Shown piece after piece: positions 23,935-32,520 of a DNA stretch of 64,000 bases. Source of the stretch: CP2-2F sp034432555 (GTDB taxonomy: Bacteria; Chloroflexota; Anaerolineae; Aggregatilineales; UBA2796); contig DAOUBW010000013.1 of NCBI GenBank assembly GCA_034432555.1, positions 310,001 through 374,000 on the forward strand, read 5' to 3'. The notes beneath the pieces were generated by a model, which had not been told where the DNA came from, searched no databases, and saw only the letters and a program-made list of their open reading frames with translations. Numbering within the stretch: position 1 is the first letter of the stretch; the number at the start of each line of letters is the position of its first letter. The position numbers and the translations under genes were made by a program.

Positions 23935-26196
23935 TTAAAGACCGGCCACACTGCTCTGATTGATCTCAATATCCACAAACTGCGTTAGGTCTTTGCGGAA
24001 GTAGAGTTTTATGGTACCAGTTGGTCCGTTGCGATGCTTAGAAACAATAACCTCTGCCTGATTCGGATATTCTGTATTCTGGTTGTACAGCTCATCTCTA
24101 TATAAAAATATTACTATATCACTATCTTGTTCAATGGAATTATGAACCACAATGTCATTGGCGACAAAATTATGAAAATGTGGCACAGTTAGGTCGTATA
24201 CGTCACTCTCGCCGTCAGGCGCAATAGACACAATGCGATCCCAATAAACATCGCTTTGAGCAAGGTTTGCAAGCCTTTGGGACTGCACAATTTCAGCTAG
24301 GCGAAGCGCACGCTCACGGCTGATGTTGTGTTTATACAAAGCAGTGCCGCAATAGGCACTGCCAAGTGCCGCTTGCAGTTGAAAAACACCCTGCGGTATA
24401 AATTTTTCATGTGATCGCAAGTCGAAACCGTTCAACGCTCGCACCCAAGCTGCAATTGGATGTTGGACATTATGTGTTAAATGAGCAGTTGGTGGGAAAT
24501 AAACTTGAAACCAGTTTCGTTCCTTAACAATACGTGGTGCGATCTGATTTGGAAAACAGCGGTGGGCTAAGTCTGCTACGAACTGAGCAAGATCAGCTTC
24601 CCGCGAGGTATATTGAATGGCATGAGATGCCAATGTACAACCATCGCCGATAAAATGCCCTAACAGTCCTAATTCAGCAACATTTATAGTGTGTGCTGCA
24701 TTAGTAGATTTATTCAGGCGAGGCAAAGCCAGATAATCTTGTTCCGTCAATTTGTCAAGGCGCTGCCAACCGTCAAAAGTTAAAAAGCGGTGATTGCCTG
24801 TGGCGCGAATAGTGCGCCCTAGTGCTGTTGTAAGACGGTAAACTGGTTTTACACCCGTGCAGAACGCACTGACAACCTGACCGTCCACCAAGCCTAGAGA
24901 ATTTTCGTGGAGGCTTTGCACGGTCACATTTACGCTACCTACCAGATTACGAATTGGCACATAGCGTCCATCAGAAAGACTAACTAGCGTATCGCCCGCT
25001 AGGCAGCCCGATTCTCTCAAATCCGAGAGCTGCGGACGTTTGTCGGCGCGCTGTTCAACAGCACGCGAAAGCTGGGCGGCTGCCAGCACTGGCACTTTCA
25101 GCTCACGCGCCATTTCCTTCAAACTGCGCGAGATATAGCTGATCTCTTGCACGCGGTTGGCATCCATGCGTGCCACGCCGCTGGTCAGCAGTTGCAGATA
25201 GTCCACAATCACAAGGTCAAGCCCGCCTTCTTTTTTCAGGCGGCGGCAGCGAGCGCGCACTTGCTGCACACTGATACCGGGCGTGTCGTCAATGAAAATG
25301 GGCAATTTGTTCAGGCGGCTAGTTGCCTCTGTGAAGCGATCCCACTCGTGATCTTCCAATTTACCATCGCGCAGGCGTTGCGAGTTAATGCCTGTCTCGC
25401 TGCTGTAAAGGCGCTGGACAAGCTGTTCGTTGCCCATCTCTAAGCTGAAGAAGGCAGTGCGCGCATTGGCAAAGCGTGCCGCGTTGAGCGTCAGGCTGAG
25501 CAAGAAGCTGGTTTTGCCCACGCCCGGACGGGCTGCCACGATGATCAAGTCAGATTTTTGCAAGCCGCCCAGCATCTTATCCAAAGCGCCAAAGCGCGTT
25601 GGCACGCCCAAAATTTCTTGCTGGCTGAGGAAAAGTTCCTCAATGCGGCGATAATAGTCATTGACCGCCTGTTCGATGGGGATGATCTCTTGCCGCAAGC
25701 TCTGATCGGTGACGGCGAAGAGTGCCACTTCCGCTGCGCTGATCGCCTCTTGCAGTTCGCGCCCTTCATCACGGGCAAGATCGGCGATTTTGCCCGCCGC
25801 TTCCATCAGGCGGCGGCGCACAGCGGCGCGCTGCACCACTTGGGCATACGTCTCGGCATAGAGGTAGGTGGGTGTGTTGTTCGCTAACTGCGCCACATAA
25901 ACCGCACCGCCGACATCCTCAAGTTTTTGGCGGTGGCGCAGTTCTTCAGTAACGGTGAGGAGGTCTATGGCGTCGTTACGCTCAGAAAGGGCGAGGATCG
26001 CCTCCCAAATCCAGCGGTGTTTCAGCTCATAGAAATCGTCAGGTTGCACAAGGCTGCTGAGTTCAAGGAGCGCCTCAGGGTAGATCAGCACTGCGCCGAT
26101 CACAGCTTCTTCCGCCTCAATGGAGTGCGGACCGTAGCGTTTTTCTTCGCGTGCTTGGCGCTGCTGTGGCGGCGGTGGTGCTTGAGTATCGCTCAT
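23935..26196 (-). CDS. dnaB: Replicative DNA helicase DnaB, intein-containing precursor
   Basis: A 753-residue precursor. Residues 1-397 and 687-753 form DnaB: N-terminal domain (SIEAEEAVIGAVLIYPEALL), Walker A ARPGVGKTSF (222-231), Walker B region LVIVDYLQLL, and the C-terminal SIEQDSDIVIFLYRDELYN. The spliced helicase would be 464 residues, the normal length. The intein (residues 398-686) interrupts SDLRESG/SIEQDSD, a known DnaB insertion point near the nucleotide-binding arginine region. DnaB is the hexameric helicase at the fork; its loader partner genes follow directly. Confidence 0.95.
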   Translation of the reverse strand: MSDTQAPPPPQQRQAREEKRYGPHSIEAEEAVIGAVLIYPEALLELSSLVQPDDFYELKHRWIWEAILALSERNDAIDLLTVTEELRHRQKLEDVGGAVYVAQLANNTPTYLYAETYAQVVQRAAVRRRLMEAAGKIADLARDEGRELQEAISAAEVALFAVTDQSLRQEIIPIEQAVNDYYRRIEELFLSQQEILGVPTRFGALDKMLGGLQKSDLIIVAARPGVGKTSFLLSLTLNAARFANARTAFFSLEMGNEQLVQRLYSSETGINSQRLRDGKLEDHEWDRFTEATSRLNKLPIFIDDTPGISVQQVRARCRRLKKEGGLDLVIVDYLQLLTSGVARMDANRVQEISYISRSLKEMARELKVPVLAAAQLSRAVEQRADKRPQLSDLRESGCLAGDTLVSLSDGRYVPIRNLVGSVNVTVQSLHENSLGLVDGQVVSAFCTGVKPVYRLTTALGRTIRATGNHRFLTFDGWQRLDKLTEQDYLALPRLNKSTNAAHTINVAELGLLGHFIGDGCTLASHAIQYTSREADLAQFVADLAHRCFPNQIAPRIVKERNWFQVYFPPTAHLTHNVQHPIAAWVRALNGFDLRSHEKFIPQGVFQLQAALGSAYCGTALYKHNISRERALRLAEIVQSQRLANLAQSDVYWDRIVSIAPDGESDVYDLTVPHFHNFVANDIVVHNSIEQDSDIVIFLYRDELYNQNTEYPNQAEVIVSKHRNGPTGTIKLYFRKDLTQFVDIEINQSSVAGL
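24139..25005 (-). mobile_element. DnaB intein with internally deleted homing endonuclease
   Basis: 289 residues in frame with dnaB. Splicing block A starts at Cys398 (CLAGDTLVSLSDG); block B has TGNHRFLTF; blocks F and G read SDVYWDRIVSI, VYDLTVPHFHNFVANDIVVHN; the +1 residue is Ser. One LAGLIDADG-like helix is visible (LLGHFIGDGC), but the second motif (usually FLDGLFATDG-like) is missing. The run FIPQGVFQLQ-AALGSAYCGT joins segments normally separated by about 130 residues in full-size DnaB inteins. Splicing should still work, homing should not. Base composition is visibly more AT-rich than the flanking dnaB. Confidence 0.9.
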
Positions 26197-26299
26197 AGAT
26201 GGAACGCCATTCTAACCATTTAGGCAAGATAAAACAGAGCAGCACGGCACATGCCGCCTGCCCTGCTGCGGGTCAGCGGTCTTGGCAGCCGCACCTGCG

Positions 26300-26842
26300 C
26301 TATTCCTTATCAGGATCGTCCTCATCAAACGAGAGGGTGTCTACAAAATCCTTGAAGATGCCGAGTTTATCCTCATCCTCTTCGTCTAGCTCGACCAAGG
26401 GCGCCGCGCTCGGATCGCTCTCAATCTCTTGGTCAGGCAGAATGGCAGCCCGATCCATAACCGAATCATTCACGTAGATTGGCACGCGCACGCGCACCGC
26501 TAACGCGATAGCGTCACTCGGACGTGCGTCTACATCGACCGTGCGACCGTTAAAATCCATCACCACCCGCGCATAATAAACATCTTCACGCAGATCGTTA
26601 ATGAAGATATACTGCACACGCGCACCCAATGTACCGATCAAGGATTTGAGCAAGTCGTGCGTCAGTGGGCGCGGCGAGCCTTGCCCTTGCAGTTCGGCAG
26701 TGATAGCATCTGACTCGCATGGTCCGATCCAGATCGTCAGGTAGCGCTCTTGCGCGGTGTCCTTGAGAATGACCAGCCGATGCGGAGACATCAAGCTGAC
26801 GCGGATGCTATCAATTGTAACCTCGATCATATTGTTATCCAT
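26300..26842 (-). CDS. Bifunctional nuclease (BFN, DUF151) domain protein
   Basis: 180 residues. The BFN domain covers residues ~5-140: VSLMSPHRLVILKD, LTIWIGPCESDAITAELQG and VDARPSDAIALAVRVRVPIYV are characteristic blocks. Family members are small stand-alone proteins of ~140-190 residues; nuclease activity is reported for plant BFN1-type relatives but the bacterial role is unclear. The C-terminal 40 residues are strongly acidic (ELDEEDEDKLG, FDEDDPDK). It sits upstream of dnaB with about 100 bases between them. Confidence 0.85.
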   Translation of the reverse strand: MDNNMIEVTIDSIRVSLMSPHRLVILKDTAQERYLTIWIGPCESDAITAELQGQGSPRPLTHDLLKSLIGTLGARVQYIFINDLREDVYYARVVMDFNGRTVDVDARPSDAIALAVRVRVPIYVNDSVMDRAAILPDQEIESDPSAAPLVELDEEDEDKLGIFKDFVDTLSFDEDDPDKE

Positions 26843-27107
26843 GCGCCACCTCTAACCCACTTACGCTTTTGGAATAAGCTCTGATGGATAGTTTTGTTTT
26901 TTTGAGCGATGTTGAACAGTATACCAATAAACGGCAATCAAGTGCAATTTTGGGGAGTGGTGAAAATGGATCGAACGTGTTCATCGCGCAAGCCATCACC
27001 ACAAAATTGACAACTTCTCTTCTTTTATTTTGTTGCAAGGCTTGTTCATCGGCTGTAAAATATACAAAATTCATCTAATCCTAACCTAGCGGGCGAGCAA
27101 AAACCGA
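26843..27107. other. AT-rich divergent intergenic region
   Basis: A 265-base, distinctly AT-rich gap between the divergent BFN gene and the DnaB-like ATPase gene. It contains oligo-T/oligo-A runs and a predicted rightward promoter. I looked for DnaA boxes (TTATNCACA) because of the neighbouring replication genes and saw none, so I do not call an origin. Confidence 0.5.
27033..27061 (+). promoter_or_regulatory. Predicted promoter for the DnaB-like ATPase gene
   Basis: TTGCAA (27033-27038), 17-base spacer, TAAAAT (27056-27061), about 47 bases before the ATG at 27108. A TTGACA at 27007 lacks a matching -10. Confidence 0.45.
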
Positions 27108-28340
27108 ATGGCAACCAAACGTTTTCCGGATGAGCCTTCAGACGCCGCACCAGAGCCAACATCGAATCCATCAAACCTAACTGGGCAGGGTGCAGCGCGG
27201 ATCAGCCGCCCTGCAATGCCACCTCAACAGCCTGCCCCGCAAAGTGCGCCGCCGCCACACCCGGCGCGTGTTTCGCGGCGAGCAACCATACAGCGCCCAT
27301 CGCAGCACATGCCACGCACCTTGGCGCAAGTGCTGAACGATGCGAACGACTCGGTGGTGCGTGGCGATCTTTCCGATTTTGTGCCGCAGCCAACTGGTTT
27401 CGATCCGTTGGATGGCTTCATCGGCGGCGGTCTGCGTAAGACGGAACTGGTGCTGATAGGCGGCGCGCAGGGCATTGGCAAGACGATTGCCGCGCTGCAA
27501 ATGGCGCGCAATATTGCCATGCGCCCTGATCAGTTCGCCTTCTACATCTCTTATGAGCATACCGAAACACACCTGATGAATCGCCTGCTGTGCCTAGAGA
27601 GCGTCAATCCACCAGAGATTGATGCGCGCAATGGCTTGAAATTGAAAGACCTGTTCGACACAATCATCTCGCAGCGCGCCCGCGAACTATTGGCGCGTGA
27701 TGGCAACAAAGCAGGCTCACTGCAAACCATCCTGCGCGAGAATCCGAAAACCTCGATGCCGTTGGCGCGCCTGAACAAATACGCCGACCGCTTGATCATG
27801 GTCAAGGCAAGCCCAGCCGTCACCACGCTGAATGCTATCCGTGAGATGACGGCACGCCTAGCAGAGGCAACTGGCGGCAACCTGACCATTTTCGTGGACT
27901 ACCTGCAAAAAGTGGCGATCCATCCTGAGCGCGCCGCTAATGAGGAAGACAAAATCACGATTGTGGTGGAAGGGCTGAAAGATATTGCGCTCTCGCAAAA
28001 TGTTTCGGTTGTCTCCATCGTCGCCTCGGACCGCGAAGGCTTGAAGGCAAAGCGCCTGCACTTATTCCATCTGCGCGGCAGCTCTGCGCTGGATTACGAA
28101 TGCGACATCGCCATCATCATGAACAACAAATATCAGGTGCTGGCGAAAGATCATATCTCGTTCAATCCCTACGCAGCACAGCAGTACCGCAACTGGGTGG
28201 TGTTCACCATCGAGAAGAATCGGGCAGGGCGCGCCATGACCGATATGGAATTCCAACTACACGCGCCATTCTTCGCCTTCGATCCGCGTGGGCAGGAAGT
28301 CCGCCAGCAGTTGATTGACGACAAAATCATCGAGTCCTAA
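27108..28340 (+). CDS. DnaB-like RecA-fold ATPase lacking the DnaB N-terminal domain
   Basis: 410 residues. The first ~85 are Pro/Gln/Ala-rich and look unstructured. The remainder is a DnaB C-terminal-type RecA fold: FVPQPTGFDPLDGFIGGGLRK, Walker A GGAQGIGKTIAALQMARNIA, Walker B LTIFVDYLQKVAI, and the segment LHLFHLRGSSALDYECDIAI, which parallels DLRESG-SIEQDSDIV in the true DnaB. No N-terminal dnaB domain and no intein are present. It is a paralogue of the helicase encoded on the other strand; a role in repair or helicase regulation is possible but not shown. recJ follows downstream. Confidence 0.82.
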   Translation: MATKRFPDEPSDAAPEPTSNPSNLTGQGAARISRPAMPPQQPAPQSAPPPHPARVSRRATIQRPSQHMPRTLAQVLNDANDSVVRGDLSDFVPQPTGFDPLDGFIGGGLRKTELVLIGGAQGIGKTIAALQMARNIAMRPDQFAFYISYEHTETHLMNRLLCLESVNPPEIDARNGLKLKDLFDTIISQRARELLARDGNKAGSLQTILRENPKTSMPLARLNKYADRLIMVKASPAVTTLNAIREMTARLAEATGGNLTIFVDYLQKVAIHPERAANEEDKITIVVEGLKDIALSQNVSVVSIVASDREGLKAKRLHLFHLRGSSALDYECDIAIIMNNKYQVLAKDHISFNPYAAQQYRNWVVFTIEKNRAGRAMTDMEFQLHAPFFAFDPRGQEVRQQLIDDKIIES

Positions 28341-28354
28341 CCTCGTTTGCCGCA

Positions 28355-28380
28355 CTCAGGGCGCACGTTCGCGCCCTGAG
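28355..28380. terminator. Hairpin, probable terminator after the DnaB-like gene
   Basis: CTCAGGGCGC-ACGTTC-GCGCCCTGAG, a perfect 10-bp stem with a six-base loop, 14 bases after the stop codon. A weak T-run (CCTTTG) follows. The recJ promoter lies immediately downstream. Confidence 0.65.
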
Positions 28381-28383
28381 CCT

Positions 28384-28411
28384 TTGCCGCACACGCTAAA
28401 CCTGCTAGAAT
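28384..28411 (+). promoter_or_regulatory. Predicted promoter for leaderless recJ
   Basis: TTGCCG (28384-28389), 16-base spacer, TAGAAT (28406-28411). The ATG of recJ (28418) falls exactly where transcription should start, and no Shine-Dalgarno sequence precedes it. Confidence 0.5.
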
Positions 28412-28417
28412 TCAACC

Positions 28418-30121
28418 ATGTTGAAACCAAAACGGTGGCGCGTGCAGCCAACTCTCTCTCCCTTAGAACTGGCAGGCTTCGGCGATCTGCACCCGATCCT
28501 TGCTCAAGTCCTCTACCAACGCGGCTTCAGCGCCCCTGCTGAGGCTGCTGCCTTTCTGAACGGCGATCTAACTGCCCGCGATCCATTCAAGCTGCATGGC
28601 ATGGCAAAGGCGGTTGCCCGCATTCGGTCTGCCATCAAGCGGCGTGAAAAAATCGTTGTCTACGGCGATTTTGACGCGGACGGCGTGACCAGCACGACCT
28701 TGCTTGTCAGTGTGCTGCGTGCGCTCGGTGCCGATGTGCAGCCCTACATTCCGCACCGTGTAGATGAAGGCTATGGCTTGAACGACGCTGCCCTGATCGG
28801 TTTGGTAAAGCGCGGCTTCAAACTGTGCATCACGGTGGATTGTGGCATCCGCTCTGTGCATGAGGTAGAGACTGCCAACGCCCACAAATTAGACATGATC
28901 ATCACCGATCATCACTCAGTCGGTGCCGAAGTGCCGCCGGCGCTGGCAGTCATTAATCCCAAGCAGGCGGAATGCAAAAGTGGTGAGCCAATGTTAGCCG
29001 GTGTGGGCGTCACTTTCCGCTTGGCGCAGGCGCTTATGAAGGTTGCCCGCGATCAGGATAAGCGCGAGCTGCCGCTGCAAGACTCCGATCTGCTCGATCT
29101 GGTTGCGATTGGCACCGTTGCCGACCTTGTGCCGCTGAACCGCCCTGAAAACCGCGCCTTGGTCATGCGCGGCTTGGCAGAACTGCACCATGCCCGCCGA
29201 CTGGGTGTGCGCGCCTTGATGAAAGCCGCCGGCATCGCCCCAGAGACCACAGACGCTATGAGCATCGGCTTTGGCATCGCGCCGCGCATTAACGCCGCCG
29301 GCAGGCTAGAGAGCGCCATGCAAGCCTATCACCTGCTGATGGCAGACGATGACGCTGAGGCTGCCGAACGTGCCGCCGAACTCAACCGTTTGAATACGCG
29401 CCGCCAAGACCTGACCCGCGAAATGCAAGATCACGCCCGCAAAGTTGCCGCGCTCGATGCCGATGTGCCGCTGATCTTCGCCGCCGACTCTGCATTTGTG
29501 CAGGGCATTGTTGGCTTGGTGGCAGGCAGGCTCACCGAAGAATTCTACCGCCCGTCTATCATCTTACATCGCGGCAGGGAAGAAAGCCACGGATCCTGCC
29601 GCAGCATTCCAGAGTTTAACATCACGGAAGCGCTTGATCAGTGCGCTGATTTGCTCTTGCGGCATGGCGGACACGCACAGGCAGCCGGCTTTGCCATTCA
29701 TAACGATAACCTGCCCGCCTTCCACGAGCGCATTCTTGCCCTAGCCGCTGCGCACCTCAATGGGCGTGATTTGCAGCCAACGCTTGACATTGATGCTGAA
29801 GTGCGCCTGAGCCAAATCACCTTTGAGCTGTATGAAGCGCTGCAAACACTAGAGCCGTGCGGACACAGCTTTCCACAGCCGATTTTGTGTGCGCGTGGCT
29901 TGCGAGTCGTTCAGAGCCGTGCCGTCGGGACAGATTCAGCACACCTCCAACTGCGCCTCTCGGATGGCTCGCAAAGCATCAAAGCAATCGCTTTCGGTTT
30001 CGGCAAATATGCCGCCGATCTGCCGCCTGTGTTGGATGCCGCCTTCCAAGTCAGCCTGAACGCGTGGAACGGCGAGCAGTTGCTTCAATTAACTATTAAA
30101 GATTTGCGACCATCAGGCTGA
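28418..30121 (+). CDS. recJ: Single-stranded-DNA-specific exonuclease RecJ
   Basis: 567 residues. A 5'-to-3' exonuclease for recombination and mismatch repair. DHH-family motifs are present: VVYGDFDADGVTSTTLLV (motif I), ITVDCGIRS, and DHHSVGAEVPPALAVINPKQ (motif III). DHHA1 motif follows around LRHGGHAQAAGFAI, and the C-terminal OB-like domain ends the protein. The length is the standard RecJ core. The ATG lies directly at the predicted transcription start. The next gene follows without a gap. Confidence 0.94.
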   Translation: MLKPKRWRVQPTLSPLELAGFGDLHPILAQVLYQRGFSAPAEAAAFLNGDLTARDPFKLHGMAKAVARIRSAIKRREKIVVYGDFDADGVTSTTLLVSVLRALGADVQPYIPHRVDEGYGLNDAALIGLVKRGFKLCITVDCGIRSVHEVETANAHKLDMIITDHHSVGAEVPPALAVINPKQAECKSGEPMLAGVGVTFRLAQALMKVARDQDKRELPLQDSDLLDLVAIGTVADLVPLNRPENRALVMRGLAELHHARRLGVRALMKAAGIAPETTDAMSIGFGIAPRINAAGRLESAMQAYHLLMADDDAEAAERAAELNRLNTRRQDLTREMQDHARKVAALDADVPLIFAADSAFVQGIVGLVAGRLTEEFYRPSIILHRGREESHGSCRSIPEFNITEALDQCADLLLRHGGHAQAAGFAIHNDNLPAFHERILALAAAHLNGRDLQPTLDIDAEVRLSQITFELYEALQTLEPCGHSFPQPILCARGLRVVQSRAVGTDSAHLQLRLSDGSQSIKAIAFGFGKYAADLPPVLDAAFQVSLNAWNGEQLLQLTIKDLRPSG

Positions 30122-30124
30122 GTG

Positions 30125-31426
30125 ATGCCACATTTACGCGCCTTCTTCGGCAAGCTATTCACGCGCTTTGCCCTGCTGTGCTTTGCGGCAGCCTTCGCTC
30201 TGATCGTGCCTGCCGATACGCCGCCTGCCAACACGCGCTATGATCGCGTGCTGGGCTACGCCAAAGACTCGCTCTATAACTATGTGGCATGGGAACTCGG
30301 CGCGATCTTTGCCAAGCTCGGGCAAACGCACGGCGACCCGACTGCCTTCTTGCCTGAGTCGGAACGCGCCGCCTTCGTGGTGGGCTATTTGGCGCGTGTG
30401 GCAGACCTCCAAACGCTCAACAGCGATTTGGAGCGCGCCTTAAGCAGCGGCGCGGATAACGTCACTGCCTTGATCGAACGCCGCGACGCACTTAGCGCAC
30501 AAATTGAGCGTGAAACGCCGCTGGCAGAGGCGATCATTGAATCACAGGTGGCTGCCGTGCTGCGTGATGAAGGCTTTGCCGTGCTTGGTGAGGTCTTTCC
30601 GCCTGTCTCGGCACGCTTTACAGCGTTGCCTGCACTGTTAGTCATCTCGCCACGCGATCAGATCGTCCGCGAGATGACGATCAACCTCACCTACCTACCG
30701 CCAGATGCTGTGCGCGATCTTGAGGCGCGCTTAGAGGCTGATCTGAACCTCTCGGCGCTCATCACGCCGATTGGTGGGTTGGCACTTTTCCCAAGCATGG
30801 TCATCCAAACGTGGCACGCGCCGTTCTTGATTGAGACTGTGGCGCATGAATGGGCGCACCACTACTTGCTGTTCTTCCCGCTTGGCTGGGATTATGCAGG
30901 CACTTCCGAGACGTGGATCATCAATGAGACGACTGCCTCGCTCTTTGGCAAAGAAGTTGGCAGAAAGGTGATCGAGCGCTACTACAGCGCCTTTCCCCAA
31001 GTGCTGCGCTTGCTGCCGCCGCCTGATCCCGCGTTGAGCGCCGAACCGACGCCCGCGCCAGCCACCACACCTGATCCAAGCACGCCCGCGCCGTTCAACG
31101 CCGCCGCTGTGTTGGATACCACGCGCCGCCGCGTAGACGCGCTGCTGGCAGAGGGCAAAATTGACGAGGCAGAGGCATACATGGAAGCGCAGCGCCGCCT
31201 GCTTGCCGAGAATGGCTATTTCTATCGGCGCATTAATCAGGCGTTTTTCGCCTTCTACGGCGGCTACCAATCACCGAGTGGTGGTGGCGCAGGCGGCGCC
31301 GATCCAATCGGACCTTCAGTTGCCGCCTTGCGCCGTAACGCGCTCGATCTGCGCACTTGGCTAGAGCAGATGCGCCATATCACCACGCGGGAAAGGCTGC
31401 TTGCCGCACGCGCTGCGCTGCCCTAG
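30125..31426 (+). CDS. Membrane-anchored protein with HExxH zinc-peptidase motif
   Basis: 433 residues. The N-terminus is a signal or anchor segment (FALLCFAAAFALIVPADT). Residues ~235-260 read IETVAHEWAHHYLLFFPLGW, an H-E-x-x-H zinc-binding motif, with a possible third ligand in WIINETTASLFGKEVG (Glu in NETTA). A Pro/Thr-rich segment (EPTPAPATTPDPSTPAP) separates this from a helical C-terminal part. No named family was recognised. ATG 30125 is used; GTG 30122 gives one extra residue. The gene directly follows recJ, so they may share a transcript although the functions look unrelated. Confidence 0.74.
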   Translation: MPHLRAFFGKLFTRFALLCFAAAFALIVPADTPPANTRYDRVLGYAKDSLYNYVAWELGAIFAKLGQTHGDPTAFLPESERAAFVVGYLARVADLQTLNSDLERALSSGADNVTALIERRDALSAQIERETPLAEAIIESQVAAVLRDEGFAVLGEVFPPVSARFTALPALLVISPRDQIVREMTINLTYLPPDAVRDLEARLEADLNLSALITPIGGLALFPSMVIQTWHAPFLIETVAHEWAHHYLLFFPLGWDYAGTSETWIINETTASLFGKEVGRKVIERYYSAFPQVLRLLPPPDPALSAEPTPAPATTPDPSTPAPFNAAAVLDTTRRRVDALLAEGKIDEAEAYMEAQRRLLAENGYFYRRINQAFFAFYGGYQSPSGGGAGGADPIGPSVAALRRNALDLRTWLEQMRHITTRERLLAARAALP

Positions 31427-31432
31427 CCAACC

Positions 31433-32281
31433 TCAGAGCAGCGCCAGCACACGCGCCGGCCCGCCTGAGCCTTTTTCCCAACGCGGCAGACCAACCACAA
31501 CCGTTGCTTCTTGATCTTTGATGGCTGCCAGATTCGCCACGCCTTCGATGCCAAATCTGCCTCTGCCCAGCACGGCGTAATGCGCCTCAAAGGTGCTGGA
31601 TGCGCCGACATCCAGGCTGAGCGTATCCACACCGACGCCGTGAATGTTGCGATTTTCGATCAGGAAAGTTGCCGCCTCTGCGCTGAAGCCGGGATAATGC
31701 TGAACGCCTTCAGCGTCCGCATTGCGGAAAGCGGTTGGATCGCTCCAGCGCGCATCCCAGCCCGAATACATAAAGACGATGGCGCCTTCGGGAATTTCGC
31801 CGTTAGCACTTTCCCACGCTTGCACATCCTCAAGATCGAGCGTCGCATCGGCAACCTGCGCCGCCTTTGCCGAGATGTCGATCACAATTGCCGTGCCAAC
31901 CAGCATCTCAATCGGATATTGATCAACCGTAGCGCCGTCGGCAACGAAATGCGCGGGAATATCCACATGCGTGCCGGCATGTTCGGTATACGTCCAACGT
32001 TGGATGTAGAAGCCGTCGTCCTCAACCGTCACAAAATCTTCGCGTGAGGGCTTCTCATCAGGCAGGTAGGTGGGAAGTGTTGTGCTGAACACATGCGAGA
32101 GATCAATCACCTGAGCCATGCTCTGTGCGCGGGCAACGCGGCTTGGCTTCAGCACAGCGGCTGCTATCGCGCCGAGTGCGCTTACGCCGCCCAATCGCAA
32201 GAAATTGCGCCGACTCAATTGCGGCAGCCCGTCACGCGCAACGCGCGCTCGAACCGTTTGCGCCACTTTGGGTGAACACAT
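31433..32281 (-). CDS. Tat-exported cyclase-family (kynurenine formamidase-like) hydrolase
   Basis: 282 residues from ATG 32281 with GGAAG seven bases upstream. A twin-arginine signal is clear: SRRNFLRLGGVSALGAIAAA, with cleavage near PSRVARA. The mature enzyme has the cyclase-family metal motif HAGTHVDIPAHFV (H-x-G-T-H-x-D-x-P-x-H-F), used by formamidases and related amide/ester hydrolases. A second conserved block is VFMYSGWDARW and GVGVDTLSLDVG. Export suggests an extracytoplasmic substrate; the specific one is unknown. Confidence 0.86.
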   Translation of the reverse strand: MCSPKVAQTVRARVARDGLPQLSRRNFLRLGGVSALGAIAAAVLKPSRVARAQSMAQVIDLSHVFSTTLPTYLPDEKPSREDFVTVEDDGFYIQRWTYTEHAGTHVDIPAHFVADGATVDQYPIEMLVGTAIVIDISAKAAQVADATLDLEDVQAWESANGEIPEGAIVFMYSGWDARWSDPTAFRNADAEGVQHYPGFSAEAATFLIENRNIHGVGVDTLSLDVGASSTFEAHYAVLGRGRFGIEGVANLAAIKDQEATVVVGLPRWEKGSGGPARVLALL

Positions 32282-32520
32282 AGCAGAACTTCCTTTCTCA
32301 GACAATCAACCGATGCACTGCAGCAAGGTCAGGGCAATTCATTATGAGACTATGTTTCATTATTGGTTATAACCTTGCTTATGTGCCACTATAAGGCGTA
32401 TTGCGGGTTGCGGTCTACTGTTAAGTTGCCAAAAGGCGGTAACGATACTTTACCAATCGCCTGCCTACACGCAGAGTTTGTTACAATAAAGCGCATGTTG
32501 TGAAAGGCAAAATAACGTAT
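32282..32520. other. Divergent intergenic region
   Basis: A 239-base AT-richer gap between the cyclase and epimerase genes. It contains the 10-bp palindrome GGTTATAACC (32365-32374) and a TACAAT -10-like element (32482-32487) without a good -35. Nothing else was recognised. Confidence 0.4.

Noticed and set aside
26843..27107. Replication origin next to dnaB and the loader
   Set aside because: AT-rich, but no DnaA boxes were found and no dnaA or dnaN gene is near.
32365..32374. GGTTATAACC palindrome as an operator for the cyclase or epimerase
   Set aside because: Only 10 bases and single-copy; not enough to call a site.
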